64,000 nt of DNA, from assembly GCF_020283565.1 (NCBI RefSeq), contig NC_060064.1, positions 29,036,337 through 29,100,336 on the forward strand, read 5' to 3'. Below are positions 44,151 to 55,507 of this stretch, piece by piece. The position numbers were made by a program, and so were the translations under genes. Positions within the stretch are counted from its first letter, which is position 1, and each line of letters begins with the position of its first letter. The DNA is from Trifolium pratense. Taxonomy: Eukaryota > Streptophyta > Magnoliopsida > Fabales > Fabaceae. The notes under the pieces were generated by a model. It was given only the letters and a program-made list of their open reading frames with translations, had not been told where the DNA came from and did not search any database.

Positions 44151-44908
44151 TACAGCGAAGAAAGGCGAGATTATTGACGCCGCCAGAAAAAGCTTATACA
44201 TAACCAAAGCAAGGCGATTCATCACAACGCCAAATCATTTGCAACCGCCAAAAGGCAACAGGTATAAAGTCATTCATAAATGATATATAATTATATTTAA
44301 AGTGCTAAAGACATTGCAGGAGCAAAGTTAAAAATTTCAAAGGCGAGATTATTTTCAACACCAAACACAAAGTATAGTGGAAGGGCGACTCCGAACAGCG
44401 CCAATTCTGTTTAAATCGCCAAGAAGTTACAAAATAAAGCGTGCAGGCCTGACAGTACAAAAATCAACTACAACAAAGAAGTGGCGAGACAGAAGTACAG
44501 ACCAACAAAGTTACTAGCCTCAAAGTTTCAATTTGCTTTCAAGAAGACAAGGAGGGACGAATCGCGAAAGATGAAGAGGCGAGATTGGTGACAACGCTAG
44601 CTTTAAAATGCAAATACAATGAAAAAAGAGGAAGGGCGACTTTCCAACTTGCTCAAAGTCGCCAAGAAACAATGACAACAATATTCAAAGCCACAAATGG
44701 CATACATCAAGATATTCAAAAGTCATAGAAGGGCGTACAAATTATCTAAGAAATATCAACAACAAAAGGAAGGACAAGGCGACAAGCAAACAAATAGTAT
44801 GAGTCAGCAACAAATGGGCGACATAGAACCACGCCGAGACATAATAATCGCCAAGTTACTTCATTCAAAAGCACTTCGCCTTCTTGAAGCCTCGTGCTTG
44901 GGGGGCTG
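44151..44908 (+). other. Interior of the non-autonomous element, right part with polypurine tract
   Basis: Many GGCGA, CGCCAA and CGCC words recur (44160-44860), apparently an older dispersed repeat. No coding domain. The polypurine tract CTTGGGGGG is at 44897-44905. Confidence 0.5.
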
Positions 44909-45460
44909 TGTACCGGGCCATGGACCAGGGTGTGATTTGTTAAGGCCCAATACGAAAAAGCCCAATGGGAGCATCTAAAGGAGAAGTGTGAAAACAACCA
45001 TGAAAAACACATGATAAGCGTGATCCACCATGACTTGGAAAGGAAGGAAGAAACTTGGAGAAGAAGGAAGAAGCTTGGAGAAGAAGGAAGAAGCTTGGAG
45101 AAGAAGGAAAGTAACCGCCCACTACCCATGAATTCCTCTCCAAGCAAGGCGGTTATCAAGCAACAAGAGGGAGATGTTTTGCCTATAAATAGGATCTTCT
45201 TCAAGAGAACAGGATAAGACTTTTCACTGATTCTACATAGACTCACTCTCATCATGAGAAACCACCATATTTTCATTCTTGTAAAGAGATTCAATTTCTT
45301 CTCTGACATACTTGTATCAGTTATCAATCTTGAATAATACAAACCCCTATGTTCTGATCGAATTCTGACTTATAAAACTCCCAGGGTTGTTGGGATTGAA
45401 CTGAGTGTAATCACACCATTTGATCAATAATACAAACCCCCTTGTTTTATTACCAGAACA
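44909..45460 (+). mobile_element. 3' LTR of the non-autonomous LTR element
   Basis: 552 bases, matching 40821-41372. The duplication ATATG follows at 45461. Confidence 0.95.
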
Positions 45461-45465
45461 ATATG

Positions 45466-46490
45466 GTTTTTTGCCTTCTATTTTATTGAACAGGGAAGCA
45501 ACAACTTATGGATCAAAGGATTCTTTATGGTGGAGGGATGTGATAAGTGTGGGTGACTCCATCATGCCCGGATGGTTCCGTTCGAATACTAGTTGTGTGG
45601 TGGGTAACGGTACTGAAATTAGTTTCTGGAATGCCAAGTGGTGCGGAAATATGTCGCTTGGAGAATTATTTCCTAACCTCTTTGCAAAAGAGTTGCGGCA
45701 ACATTCTTTGATTGCAGATAGGATGATCAACGGCAGTGAGGGACTGTTTTGGCAATGGGATTGGCGTGATGAGTTAACGCAATCTGAAGAACATGATCTT
45801 TTTAAGCTAAAAGAATTGTTGTCGGATGTTAGTTTGAATCCAAACAGCGTTGACAGATGGCGCTGGATTATTGGCTCTGCAGGTATGTTCTCGGTTAATT
45901 CTTGTTATACCTTTCTGATACAACATGGTGCAGTTGAGACATTTAACCCAAAAATGATGGAGGCTCTCAAAAATCTGTGGAAGAATGATGTGCCATCGAA
46001 AGTGAGTGTTTTTGGGTGGAGATTACTATTAGAGAAATTACCAACGCGGGGCGCTTTGGCTTCAAAAGGTATCATTACAAATCCTCATGAATTTACCTGT
46101 GTGTTCTGTTTTAGGCATATAGAGAACTGTTCTCATCTTTTCTACGGTTGCAAATTTACCCAAATGGTGTGGAATGCTATTTTCAAATGGATGGGATGTA
46201 ATTTAACTATTGGTGAGGAAGGGCTGAATCACTTTATTATGTGTGGTGAAATTGTCAAGTCAAAAAAGGGTAGGCACATTCGACATTTGATTTGGTTAAC
46301 TACTACTTGGTGCATATGGAGATTGAGGAATAATATCATTTTCCGAGGGGAGATGGCGGATATTTCTTTGTTGGTTGACAATATTACGGCGATCTCGTGG
46401 ATTTGGTTTAGCGGAAGAGCAGGGCGCAAGTCCACCTATTCTTTTTCGGATTGGTGCACTAATCCTATTGTATGTTTACAAAGCATATAA
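45466..46490 (+). pseudogene. LINE ORF2 C-terminal part with zf-RVT domain
   Basis: This is the continuation, after the LTR insertion, of the LINE frame begun at 40701 (QGGLGVKNLELFNVALLSKW). It encodes DSLWWRDVISVGDSIMPGWF, NDVPSKVSVFGWRLLLEKLP, CVFCFRHIENCSHLFYGC (zinc-binding residues), WRLRNNIIFRG and FSDWCTNPIVC, then a stop at 46488-46490. The frame is open, so the LINE was recent when split. No endonuclease or RT core. The apparent upstream start in the LTR is not native. Confidence 0.92.
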
Positions 46491-46585
46491 TTATTTGTTT
46501 TGAATTGTAAGGGTTTGAGTACCCCTTGTACTCCTTTATAATTCAATTTTGCTTATCAAAAAAAAAAAAAAAAAAAATTAAGATC

Positions 46586-47270
46586 CATATATTAATAGTT
46601 TCTATATATAGTGATATTTTATATTAGTATATATATTTGTGGTCAAATCTATCTTTTGAGTAAGATTTAAGAGTAGAAAATCTCCTTACACGTATTGCTT
46701 TTGACCAACTAAGATAAGTTTCTATAATTTTGTGAATAAACCATAACAAGAATCATTCCCTAAAATTTTATGCTTGAAAGAGTTAAGAACAGAATAACTA
46801 TAACAAGAATCATTCCTTAACTAATAACCTATTTGTTTTCGCAACCAACATCAAATTAAACGCACGTCCGCATGAAGCTAGTATTACTCGCTTCATGAAA
46901 TATCACAGCTAATATAGGTTTGGGACGAAAACGCATAACCAAACATACACTAAGACATGTAAAATACTTTTCTCCGTGCAATTAAAATTTGTTTAATATT
47001 GTACTCATATTAAATAAATCCAAGATTACAATTTACAATACTATAGCTAATCTATTAGAATTTCGCATGTTGGTTGCAATAAAGCGGAAATAGATTATCT
47101 GCAACTGTTGATTACGATGGAACATTTTGTGAACACAAATGGCATTCAGATACAATGCTTTGTAAACTATCAAAAGTAACTTTTACCATCATAACATCTT
47201 GTTGAAACTATATTAGTTGCGACTGCAATTGAGCATATTATATTAATTATCTCATTGAACACAAGTGTGA
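46586..47270. other. Continuation of the NCR 3' cassette DNA
   Basis: 46740-47270 matches 26060-26930 (TTTTATGCTTGAAAGAGTTA, AAATACTTTTCTCCGTGCAA), minus the MITE at 26191. It therefore belongs downstream of the NCR gene at 39578, displaced by the LINE/LTR insertion. No gene. Confidence 0.6.
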
Positions 47271-47549
47271 GAAGGTACAGTGAAGTATGGTTTGTTATTT
47301 CCTACTGGATTGAAGAATGATTGTGCAGAGTTGAGAAGCTATTCTGACTCAGATTGTGGAGGAGACACAACAGATAGAAGGAGTACCTCTGGCTATGTGA
47401 TGTTATTCAATGGTGTTTCAATTGCTTGGTGCACAAAGAAACAACCAGTGACTGCTCTGTCAACATGTGAGGCTGAATATATTGCTGGAACATTTGCTAC
47501 TTGTCAAATGGTTTGGTTAGATTCAGTGTTAAAAGAATTGAAGTGTGTA
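47271..47549 (+). pseudogene. Ty1/copia RNase H fragment
   Basis: The frame encodes KYGLLFPTG, YSDSDCGGDTTDRRSTSGYV, WCTKKQPVTALSTCEAEYIA and MVWLDSVLKEL, the first two-thirds of copia RNase H, then leaves homology at 47549. Joined to cassette DNA on the left; both ends truncated. It is a different family from 2755-3513. Confidence 0.88.
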
Positions 47550-47946
47550 TTACTTGTATCATATCTCTTACTTGGCCCTCTAGTATTCATTCCTCCATTA
47601 TTACTTAATTCATTCCCCTCTTTAAGCACAGTTGCAAGAAACAGGTTTCATGCTCAAAGGCTTTCCTTGAGCCTCTGCAACACTGTAATCTCTGTGTGTG
47701 TGTGTGTGATGCTTCTTGCTGCGCCAACAAAATCAACTCCTCGTTCATGTTGCGGGACTATCCTTCCTTCAGTCCTTCCTTTTTCTCCAAGTCCTCCCCT
47801 CCCTCCCAAACATAGCCTAAGATCGCTTAAAAATTCTAAATGATTTTGAATTCAATTATAATGATTAAATCAAAACGGATAATTTGGTCACTAGTACATC
47901 GTTAAATCATCGAGTAAGATAGATGACAACTAAATGAGAATACTCA
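47550..47946. other. Unassigned, between copia and host-gene fragments
   Basis: The open frame continues from the copia piece to 47843 without recognisable motifs. A (GT)n run is at 47694-47708. 47830-47946 looks like intron DNA of the fragment at 47948. Confidence 0.35.
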
Positions 47947-47947
47947 C

Positions 47948-48285
47948 CGAGTGTAATAGTAAAATGTTCGGCCACCACTGACATGGATTTTAGCAATTAG
48001 CGATGCCAAAAGAGAAGAGAATGAAATAACTCGAAAAGCAAGCAAACAAACAGGGTGAATGTCTTTAAGGCATGGTTTCCATGCTTCATCGCCACACAAA
48101 TTCCTGTCTTGATGGTTTTCTCCTTTGTCAAATGTTAGCTTCCTTGAACTTTCACGCTTCCATATTGTTAGACACGCAAGAACCATAGGCAGCAAAACAG
48201 AAACTACGCACACATAGACCCTCCAATTTAACCAATAACTGAGGGTCGTTGTATCTATTGTATCATATCATCCAGTTGCATCCTC
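47948..48285 (-). pseudogene. Exon of a plant multi-pass membrane protein gene (fragment, in-frame stop)
   Basis: One exon with good splice signals: acceptor CTTTCAG|GAG at 48287-48286 and donor CG|GTGAGT at 47948-47945. It encodes LNWRVYVCVVSVLLPMVLAC (a membrane segment), a charged loop, CGDEAWKPCLKDIHPVCLLA, FRVISFSSLLASLIAK and FYYYTR. This pattern (WLNWRV, E/DxWxPCLxxIHP, AFR, FYYTQWTF) recalls an uncharacterised plant transmembrane family represented in Arabidopsis by At1g10660/At5g62960-type proteins, from memory. The sixth codon is TGA (48270-48268). No neighbouring exons were found, so it is an isolated, probably captured or duplicated exon. Confidence 0.6.
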
Positions 48286-48299
48286 CTGAAAGAAAAACA

Positions 48300-48825
48300 A
48301 TGTTACTGATCTAACCCGAAGATCAGAAAGGTTGATGGCCGGTCCGTTGAGCAAATCGTCCACACCGAAGGGGGGGTTTGTACCTGCAGGTACTCTGATG
48401 CCTAAGTCAGCAAAGAGTAAAAGAGATACAAAGAGAAGATAGAGAAAGAAAGTGAGTAATGATTCAGAATACCTGGCTCTCCTGTCTAGGAGAGCTTATA
48501 TAGTTGCCCCCAGCGCTGGGCCAAAGGTTGGTCTATTGGGCCGGGATAACCGGCCCAATAGACTCAACTGCCAAGATAGTCCCTGTATCGTAGGGGAGGC
48601 CGTTATTCGCCTCTATCTTGGTTGGAGCTGTTCCGCTATTCGCGGGTAAGAATAAGCTCCGTGACTCAAGTGTGGTTGGATGGATGAGCACGTGCTAAAC
48701 GTGCTGCTTAGCTGTTAAGCTATGGAGGAATGGATCAACATGTGTGGATAGATGAGCACGTGTTTAACGTGCTGCTTATCCGTTATGTCGAGCAGGACAC
48801 GCCATTGGCTGACGTGTCGGGGAAC
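48300..48825 (-). mobile_element. Probable antisense gypsy LTR fragment
   Basis: GC-richer DNA with GTACCTGCAGGTACTCTGAT, CCTAAGTCAGC and CTATATAAGCTCTCC (minus-strand TATA), as in LTRs of Tat-type elements. It contains a local tandem pair (ATGAGCACGTG...AACGTGCTGCTTA at 48683 and 48752). It is joined at 48825 to another LTR fragment. Confidence 0.5.
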
Positions 48826-49151
48826 AAAATAATAAAGTGCAGAATAATAAAAATTCACAGTAGGTTTGTTGGTGTGTCGAATCGTTGCGTGCGCGGGAAA
48901 CAAAAAAGAGTTTTTACTTAAGTGTAATTTAAATATTTTTGAAGTTCATGACATGTAATATTTTTGGATTCAATAAATTTCTATATTTTCGGTTCAACAA
49001 TTGATATAGCGAAATTTTAAAAAAATAGTTATGATTTGTTTTGTGATAAATTATAAATAATAATAAAAGAAAAGTTTATTTTCTAGAAATAATATAATTA
49101 AACGTAATGTCTTGGATCAAAATTCGGGGCGTTACACTATGGTATCAGAGC
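48826..49151 (+). mobile_element. Gypsy LTR 3' end with primer-binding site (copy C)
   Basis: The LTR ends GGGGCGTTACA at 49136; TGGTATCAGAGC is at 49140-49151. The left 110 bases match copy A (28478 on) and are absent from copy B. Confidence 0.8.
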
Positions 49152-49179
49152 AATGATCCTCGGATCCTAGGATCAATTT

Positions 49180-49595
49180 TTAACGAGATTCCTCTTTTAA
49201 TTTTGTAAGCATTTTTTTTTTAATTTACTTTTCTGAAGCAAGTCAGCCCAAATTGCATTATCGTGATTCAAAAAACGCCACTTCCACTTGCTAAGCAAAG
49301 CCAAAATAAAGAGTTCGAGATTTTTTACTCCTAAACCACCTTTATCCTTGGGTAAATAAATTTGATCTCATTTAACCCAGCATACCTTTCTTTCCTCTGC
49401 ACCACCACCCCACAAAAAGTTCCTCTGAATTTTCTCAATACTTTTTAGCACACAGCAAGGAGCCCTAAAAAAAGAGAAAAACTAAAGAGGTATACTAGCC
49501 AAGACAGAATTGATCAGAGTGATGCGACCACCGAAGGACAAATGACGGCTATGCCAAGAATTCAAATGTTTAGTCATAGCTTCCACAATGATATC
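49180..49595 (-). pseudogene. Antisense LINE ORF2 fragment (copy C)
   Basis: Same content as 34635-35045 with few base changes. Confidence 0.8.
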
Positions 49596-49803
49596 TCAAA
49601 ATTAAGATATAGAACAAGAAAAGATATAGAAGAAGAAAATTTAGATAATATTTTTCATGCTTTATTTCATTTCGCTTACATCATCTTAAAGTACAAAACT
49701 AATAAGGTATTTGAAATTAGAAAAGCTAAAAGAAAATTTATTTAATGGGTGATCACATCACCTAAAGAAGAATTCATGGAATATTTTAGTAATACGTTTA
49801 TAA

Positions 49804-50092
49804 TTAGCCTTCTATACAAAAACCATTACGACACCTCATTCTTACAGGATATTGATGGGAAGCACGGTAGGAACGGACTCGACAATCACCATCAGTTTTA
49901 CATGGCTTGGCAGCTATAATGTAAAAAGAGAAAAACAATGTTACTAAATGTAATAAAATATAATGTAAGAAATAAAGATGGAAATTTGAAAAGGAGATAA
50001 ACTGGTTTACCATAAACCTGACTTTGTATTGAAACAAGTAATAGGGAAAGAATGATTATCACAACATTAACAAACTTGAAAATTTTATCCAT
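49804..50092 (-). CDS. NCR peptide, two exons, intact (copy C)
   Basis: Exon 1 is 50011-50092 (MDKIFKFVNVVIIILSLLLV, SIQSQVYG) and exon 2 is 49804-49913, with a phase-1 intron of 97 bases. Exon 2 encodes AAKPCKTDGDC, RSYRASHQYP, RMRCRNGFCIEG and a stop. It differs from copy A by one base in exon 2 (Ser for Tyr), but from copy B, its segmental-duplication partner, by about 17. Four cysteines in the family spacing. The role is inferred from the family. Confidence 0.88.
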
Positions 50093-50144
50093 ATTTTCTC
50101 CACCTTTTGGATGTATTACATAGAATTGTACTTTATCACGTCTT

Positions 50145-50333
50145 GATTTATAAAGCTATTGTTCTCCTTACATCAATTAATAAATAGTTTTTATAGTACT
50201 TTCAGAGTTGTGAAAAACTTCCATTTTTTGTTTATAATTATTAGCTGTCTCTTAATTAAGTACACCAATGTGTTGCCCCTTTAACAACTTTTGTAAAGAG
50301 GTCATGTAAAATATACAAATTTAAATAATCCAT
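50145..50333 (-). promoter_or_regulatory. NCR promoter: TATA-like site and conserved box
   Basis: Minus-strand TTTATAAATC at 50145-50154; box AAAGAGGTCATGTAAAATAT from 50295. From about 50170 upward this region follows copy B, not copy A. Confidence 0.6.
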
Positions 50334-50699
50334 ATTTTTTAACAATTTTTCTTTAATTAGTTTATAAGCTTTCATGATAGAAAACGAAAAATCACAAATT
50401 AAAAATAATATTGTTTGACAATAAAGCGGAAATAGATGATGGAAACCATTTTGACAAGAAATAGTGTTTCGTTTCTAGAATCACCAAAAAGAAGCCATAA
50501 AATGGAATATGCATTAATGCCATCAACAAGTACCTACAGTTCAAAAGAAAATTATTCTATAATGATATTTTACTCTATAATCCAAGATTCCCTCATAATT
50601 GATTCTAAACAAAGTTCTCATTCTGTTTCGCGATTTTTCACTTTAATGTATATTGTACTAAACAATATAATCAAGTGTAGAATAAAACCTTACTTCAAG

Positions 50700-50723
50700 T
50701 TTTTTTTTTTTTTTTTGATAAGC
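50700..50723 (-). mobile_element. Minimal LINE insertion (second copy)
   Basis: The same T17-GATAAGC insert and 16-bp flanking duplication as at 36152, inherited by the segmental duplication. Confidence 0.85.
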
Positions 50724-51399
50724 AAAACCTTACTTCAAGTAGTAGAGTATCATGCAATATGATCAATTTAGGGATTTTGATTTTTGAAGATGATGAATAT
50801 GTTTAAGGTTTACCGAAAATAATTTTGATTTGTTTGAGTTAATTAATTTTGACAACAGTGTTTTTTAAATTTTTGGGATTTTGATGAAATTGGTGAAAAT
50901 GATGAACACATGGTGATGAAGATTATGAATACACAGAAGAAGATGATGAACACATTAAATTTTTATTTTTTTAGAAAATAATTAATTCGAAAACACAAAA
51001 GAAAAATATGAATTAGCATATTGTTATAAAAACAATTGATATAGAAATTGAATCATCACAATATTATTAGATCTATGTTATTCCTAGAGTTACGATTTCA
51101 AAACTGTGAAATATTTTGGTTGCTGCATGTACTGCAGGCATGTCAAATTGTGAAGAACAAATTAATGTCTTAGTTAGATAACCATAAGAAGTACGATAAG
51201 GGCACCATTCACTTCATCAAATGGAAAACCAAAAGCAACTCAAACTAAAAAAATATCATGGAATCGGGAAAACCGAAGGCCACATTGCCACCGGTCACAC
51301 AAGGACTATATGTGTCACATTCGTTCCAATTCTTCAAATCTCTCTAGAATTATAGAAAATGATGCATCTACTATATGTCAATCATCCCAACATTTGGAC

Positions 51400-52213
51400 T
51401 TTATGGCGCTCTCGGAATGATAGGATTTTTTTGGGGAGAATTGTAGAGCTACAAGAGATGGTGGATAGAATTAAGCTTGTTTCTTAAAAATGGCTTTTGG
51501 CAAAAAAGATTGGTACACCTTGCTTGTTTTATGAGTGGTGTACGAATCCTTTTGATTGTATAGCTGATAGTTTTGGGTATGGTTTCTTCGGATTGGGTGG
51601 AGTACTATTTGTACTTTTTCTTTAGAAATGAATTGAGTACCACTTGTACTTTTTTCCAATTCGTTTTTTAAATATAAATATCATTTGGCCGTTCAAAAAA
51701 AATACAGAAGCATTATAGTTATTCTTCAATAAAAAAATGCTCTACTAATATGATAATTATGAATATGATATTTAGGAGGGAGCAACAACAATCTCTCCAT
51801 CATTGAAGATCGTCTCTTTGAATATGAGAGGGTGGGGTGAAAGTGCTAAACAGCGGCAGTTGAGTTTGTTTCTTCAAAAACGTGTTTTCGATGTTTGTTT
51901 ACTTCAAGAAACAAAGAAAGCGATGATTTTCTCATTCACAACCTATGGGGGCACAAAAATGTTAACTGGGTGCTTTCGAAATAATATTGTATTTAGAGGA
52001 GATTGAGTTAATGTATCTTCTTTAGTGAACAAAATTATTTACATTTCTTGGTTTTGGCTTTTAGGGCGATTAGGGAATAATGTTAATTTAGCATTTTCTG
52101 ACTGGTGTAACAATCCTTTAGTCTGTCTAGGGTGATTTTATTTGAATTGTAAGGGATGAGTACCCCTTGTACTCCTTATAATTCAATTTTTTGCTTATCA
52201 AAAAAAAAAAAAA
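51400..52213 (+). pseudogene. LINE 3' fragment and internally deleted LINE (second copies)
   Basis: 51400-51700 duplicates 36850-37150. 51773-52213 duplicates the internally deleted LINE at 37225-37664 (endonuclease start at 51803, poly(A) at 52200-52213). Confidence 0.8.
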
Positions 52214-52556
52214 CAGCAAATTAGAAGAAGATAAATTTGGCATCCACAATTAAGAAACACCATAAATTAATTTAGTATTATTAATACCTAAAATATTTGG
52301 GTGTTGTATATCCACTGTGTAGAACCACCAATTAATTTTTATGATTATTATTTATTATATATGGGGTTTAGAGTGTTACATAAAATATTATTCTTATTTT
52401 ATGATTTTCTCTTTTCAATCATCAAAGGTTATAAGATATTGAAATATTGTTAAAAAAAAATTATGTACTAAAGGTACTAAAGAGGCAAATTAATGCATTG
52501 TTGTACTTTAGAGACATATAATAATTATAAGAGAAATTGGAACTCTTTTTACTATA

Positions 52557-53333
52557 GGAGCATCTCCAATGGTATTATCACTTTGGGTATCATACATTAC
52601 TAACAAGTGGTCCCTATAATGCCATGTAAATACATATTTTGTTCCAATGGTGATACCACTTTTTGAGTATCATACATTAATAACAAATGGTCCCTTTTAT
52701 ATTTATTTTTTTATTCTGTCTAAATAAAAATAAAAATTAGTTAATTTAATAAATACGTAGATAAATAAATTACTAATTAAATATAATGAGAAATACATGC
52801 TAATAAATAAAAAATTGTGAAAAATGCATAAATATGACGGGAAATATATAATGAAAAATATAATAATTAATTTTTATTATTATAGATATTAGGATCCATT
52901 TGATAGAAAACAAATAAAATATGACTTGAGAACAAAACAAATAAAAATTGTGTAATATATAGAATAATATCAAATATTATTAAATTAACATCCAACTACA
53001 AGAAGAAAAAAAAATCTTTTCTGCACTGTTGTTGAAGAAACGAAATTGAAAAAAAACTTATGAAATGAAAGACAACAAAAAAATAAAACCTTCCTATATA
53101 GTAAAAATAGAAAGAAAAAAAAAGATCCGGTCATTAAATGTCAACGGTAATATTTTGACGTATATGGAAGCTAATAATAACATTAAATTGATGATACGAT
53201 ACCTTATTTAAGGTACCGGTATCATGAAATTTGATACCCTATGTGCCACGTCAGGGTCCAATAATAAAAACAAAATAAGGTATTGTATCATTAGTCTATA
53301 AAACTCTCTTATATACCTTTATTGGAGATGCTC
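52557..53333. mobile_element. MITE-like DNA transposon (second copy)
   Basis: Duplicate of 38008-38784 with the same TA flanks and length. Confidence 0.9.
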
Positions 53334-53436
53334 TAAGTACTTAAAACTATTTAAGTGGTGTAAGAAGAACATAAGCCTTATAAATTGTAAAGTGATAAAA
53401 TAAAATTCCATCTGATATATTCAAAGATTGGAAAAT

Positions 53437-53522
53437 ATGGATAAAATTTTCAAGTTTGTTTATGTTATGATAGTTCTTCTTTTCCTAGGTTTTGTTTCAA
53501 CGCAAAAAGTTCCAAGACTTCG
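53437..53522 (+). pseudogene. Orphan NCR exon 1 (second copy)
   Basis: Duplicate of the orphan exon at 38888; no second exon of its own. Confidence 0.75.
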
Positions 53523-53914
53523 AAGTACTTAGTAAATCAATTTTATCTCCTTTTCAAATTAGAAGAAGATAAATGTGGCATCCACAATCAAGAAACACCA
53601 GCAATTAATTTAGTATTATTAATACCTAAAATATTTGGGTGTTGTATATCCACTGTGTAGAACCACCAATTAATTTTTATGATTATTATATATGGGGTTT
53701 AGAGTGTTACATAAAATATTATTCTTATTTTATGATTTTCTCTTTTCAATCATGAAAGGTTATAAGATATTGAAATATTGTTAAAAAAAATTATGAATTA
53801 ACTTGTACTAAAGGTACTAAAGAGGCAAATTAATGCATTGTCGTACTTTAGAGACATATAATAATTATAAAAGAAAATTGGAACTCTTTTTACTATAAGT
53901 ACTTAAAACTATTT

Positions 53915-54032
53915 TTTTTAGGTAAATTAAGAGCATTAAGAAACATCATAGAGACTAGTAGACATCAGAAAAACATCTAATAACACTAATCCTATAACTC
54001 TTTGCTCATATATAATATATAAAAAAAAGGGA
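53915..54032. mobile_element. 118-base insertion (second copy)
   Basis: Same as 39366-39483, with the AAAACTATTT flanks, again between the NCR promoter box and the TATA-like site (54068-54075). Confidence 0.65.
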
Positions 54033-54126
54033 AAAACTATTTAAGTGGTGTAAGAAGAACATAAGCCTTATAAATTGTAAAGTGATAAAATAAAATTCCA
54101 TCTGATATATTCAAAGAGTGGAAAAT

Positions 54127-54419
54127 ATGGATAAAATTTTCAAGTTTGTTTATGTTATGATAATTCTTCTTTCCCTAGTTTTTGTTTCAACGCAAATTCC
54201 AAAACTTCCAAGTACTTAGTAAATCAATTTTATCTTCTTTTCAAATTTCCTTCTTTATTACTTCGTACAAAATATTTCATTTCATTTTAATAACATCATT
54301 TTTTTTATTACAATACAGTTCCCATTTCATGTATAACGGATCGTGATTGTCCATCATTTCCCAAGGGGCGCATTTCAAATCCTAAAAAACTGAGGTGTCG
54401 TAATGGTTTTTGTACATGA
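54127..54419 (+). CDS. NCR peptide, two exons, intact (duplicate)
   Basis: Exon 1 is 54127-54211 and exon 2 is 54319-54419. The coding exons are identical in sequence to 39578-39870, so both loci encode the same peptide (signal MDKIFKFVYVMIILLSLVFV; CITDRDC ... CRNGFC). Splice signals A|GTACTT and ATACAG are the same. Short-read expression data cannot separate the two loci. Confidence 0.83.
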
Positions 54420-54703
54420 CAATAATTATAGCTTTATGGATATTATATGATTGTCACACCCAAAAGAATTAAAAAAAAAATCACACTACTAGAATATTCC
54501 ACAATTTCTTATTTAGGATTGTGATCACCTATTAAATGAGTTTTCTTTTACCTTTTCTAATTTCACATAGCTTGTTAGTTTTGTACTTTAAGATAATGCA
54601 AGAGAAATGACATAGACTATGAAAAATATTATCTACATTTTCTTCTTCTATATCTTAATTTTGATATATCACAATGGTCTTCATATCCAATTTTCTTTCT
54701 TTC

Positions 54704-54847
54704 TTTTTTTTTTTGTTTTTTTTTTCAAGTAACTTAGTGACTAGAAAATCCACTTTAAAAGTGAATAAGTGGAGTGTCCCGGGTTCGAACACGGACTCCT
54801 ACACATTTAGTGTGATGTCCCTACCACTGAGCTAAGCTAACGGGGAC
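54704..54847 (-). mobile_element. tRNA-derived SINE (second copy)
   Basis: Duplicate of 40155-40297, with ATCCAATTTTCTTTCTTTC at 54685-54703 and 54848-54866. A longer TA run (54868-54925) follows. Confidence 0.88.
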
Positions 54848-54863
54848 ATCCAATTTTCTTTCT

Positions 54864-54929
<66 letters not shown>

Positions 54930-54956
54930 ATATGGATTTATTGTGTTTATGTATTA

Positions 54957-55108
54957 TTTTTTTTAGTTTTCACCGTAGTTTAAACTGGTTCGGGGATCAG
55001 TTCTGATATCAAGTGGTTCTAGCCCCCTCCCAATCACAGTTGCGGTGAATCGAACCGTGGTCATCGATCCCTACCAAATTCACCACCGAAGCAATTACTA
55101 ACGATGGG
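54957..55108 (-). mobile_element. Second-family SINE (second copy)
   Basis: Duplicate of 40383-40534. Confidence 0.6.
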
Positions 55109-55273
55109 TTGTTTTATGTTTATATGTTGAGTTTGTTCATTTTAAAATTCATTTTAAGAATAAGATTTCACTTCAAATAAATGCATAAGAATTATTTTCT
55201 ATATCTCTTTAAGTTTGTATTCATTGATAATTTATGAGATTTGAGATTTCTTTTGTAAATAATTAATTAAGAT

Positions 55274-55507
55274 CAAGGTGGTTTAGGGGTAAAAAATTTG
55301 GAACTTTTTAATGTGGCTTTGCTTAGCAAATGGAAATGGAGGGGTATTAATGAAAAAGATGCACTATGGTATGATTTGTTGCAGCATAGATATGTGTACC
55401 GGGCCATGGACCAGGGTGTGATTTGTTAAGGCCCAATACGAAAAAGCCCAATGGGAGCATCTAAAGGAGAAGTGTGAAAACAACCATGAAAAACACATGA
55501 TAAGCGT
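55274..55507 (+). mobile_element. Starts of the LINE and of the non-autonomous LTR element (second copies)
   Basis: 55274-55394 duplicates the LINE start at 40701-40820; 55395-55507 duplicates the first 113 bases of the 552-base LTR. The rest is displaced beyond the gypsy element and past the window end. Confidence 0.9.

Larger units (their letters stand above)
40821..45460 (+). mobile_element. Complete non-autonomous LTR retrotransposon, 4640 bp
   Basis: Two 552-base LTRs are flanked by ATATG (40816-40820, 45461-45465). A primer-site-like TGGCGCCCACCGTGGGGC starts at 41376 and a polypurine tract (GGGGGG, 900-905 of 44900s) precedes the 3' LTR. The interior has no gag or pol. It carries an ATT microsatellite, a 69-70 bp tandem array and GC-richer DNA with repeated GGCGA/CGCC words. 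It resembles large non-autonomous derivatives of gypsy (Tat/Ogre-like) elements. Near-identical LTRs indicate recent movement with helper proteins. Confidence 0.94.
40701..46575 (+). mobile_element. 5'-truncated LINE, split by an LTR element
   Basis: LINE sequence occupies 40701-40820 and 45466-46575. AATTAAGATC flanks the whole at 40691-40700 and 46576-46585. The family 3' UTR ends in TTTTGCTTATC and a poly(A) tail (46558-46576). The LTR element at 40821-45460 interrupts ORF2 after ...LLQHRY. The LINE start is also present at 55274-55394. Confidence 0.93.
48936..55507. repeat. Large segmental duplication, copy 2
   Basis: Near-identical direct copy of 34393-40933, about 14.55 kb downstream. 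It is cut at 55507 by the gypsy insertion. The exception is 49745-50130, where it follows copy A (29.5 kb) instead. Confidence 0.95.
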
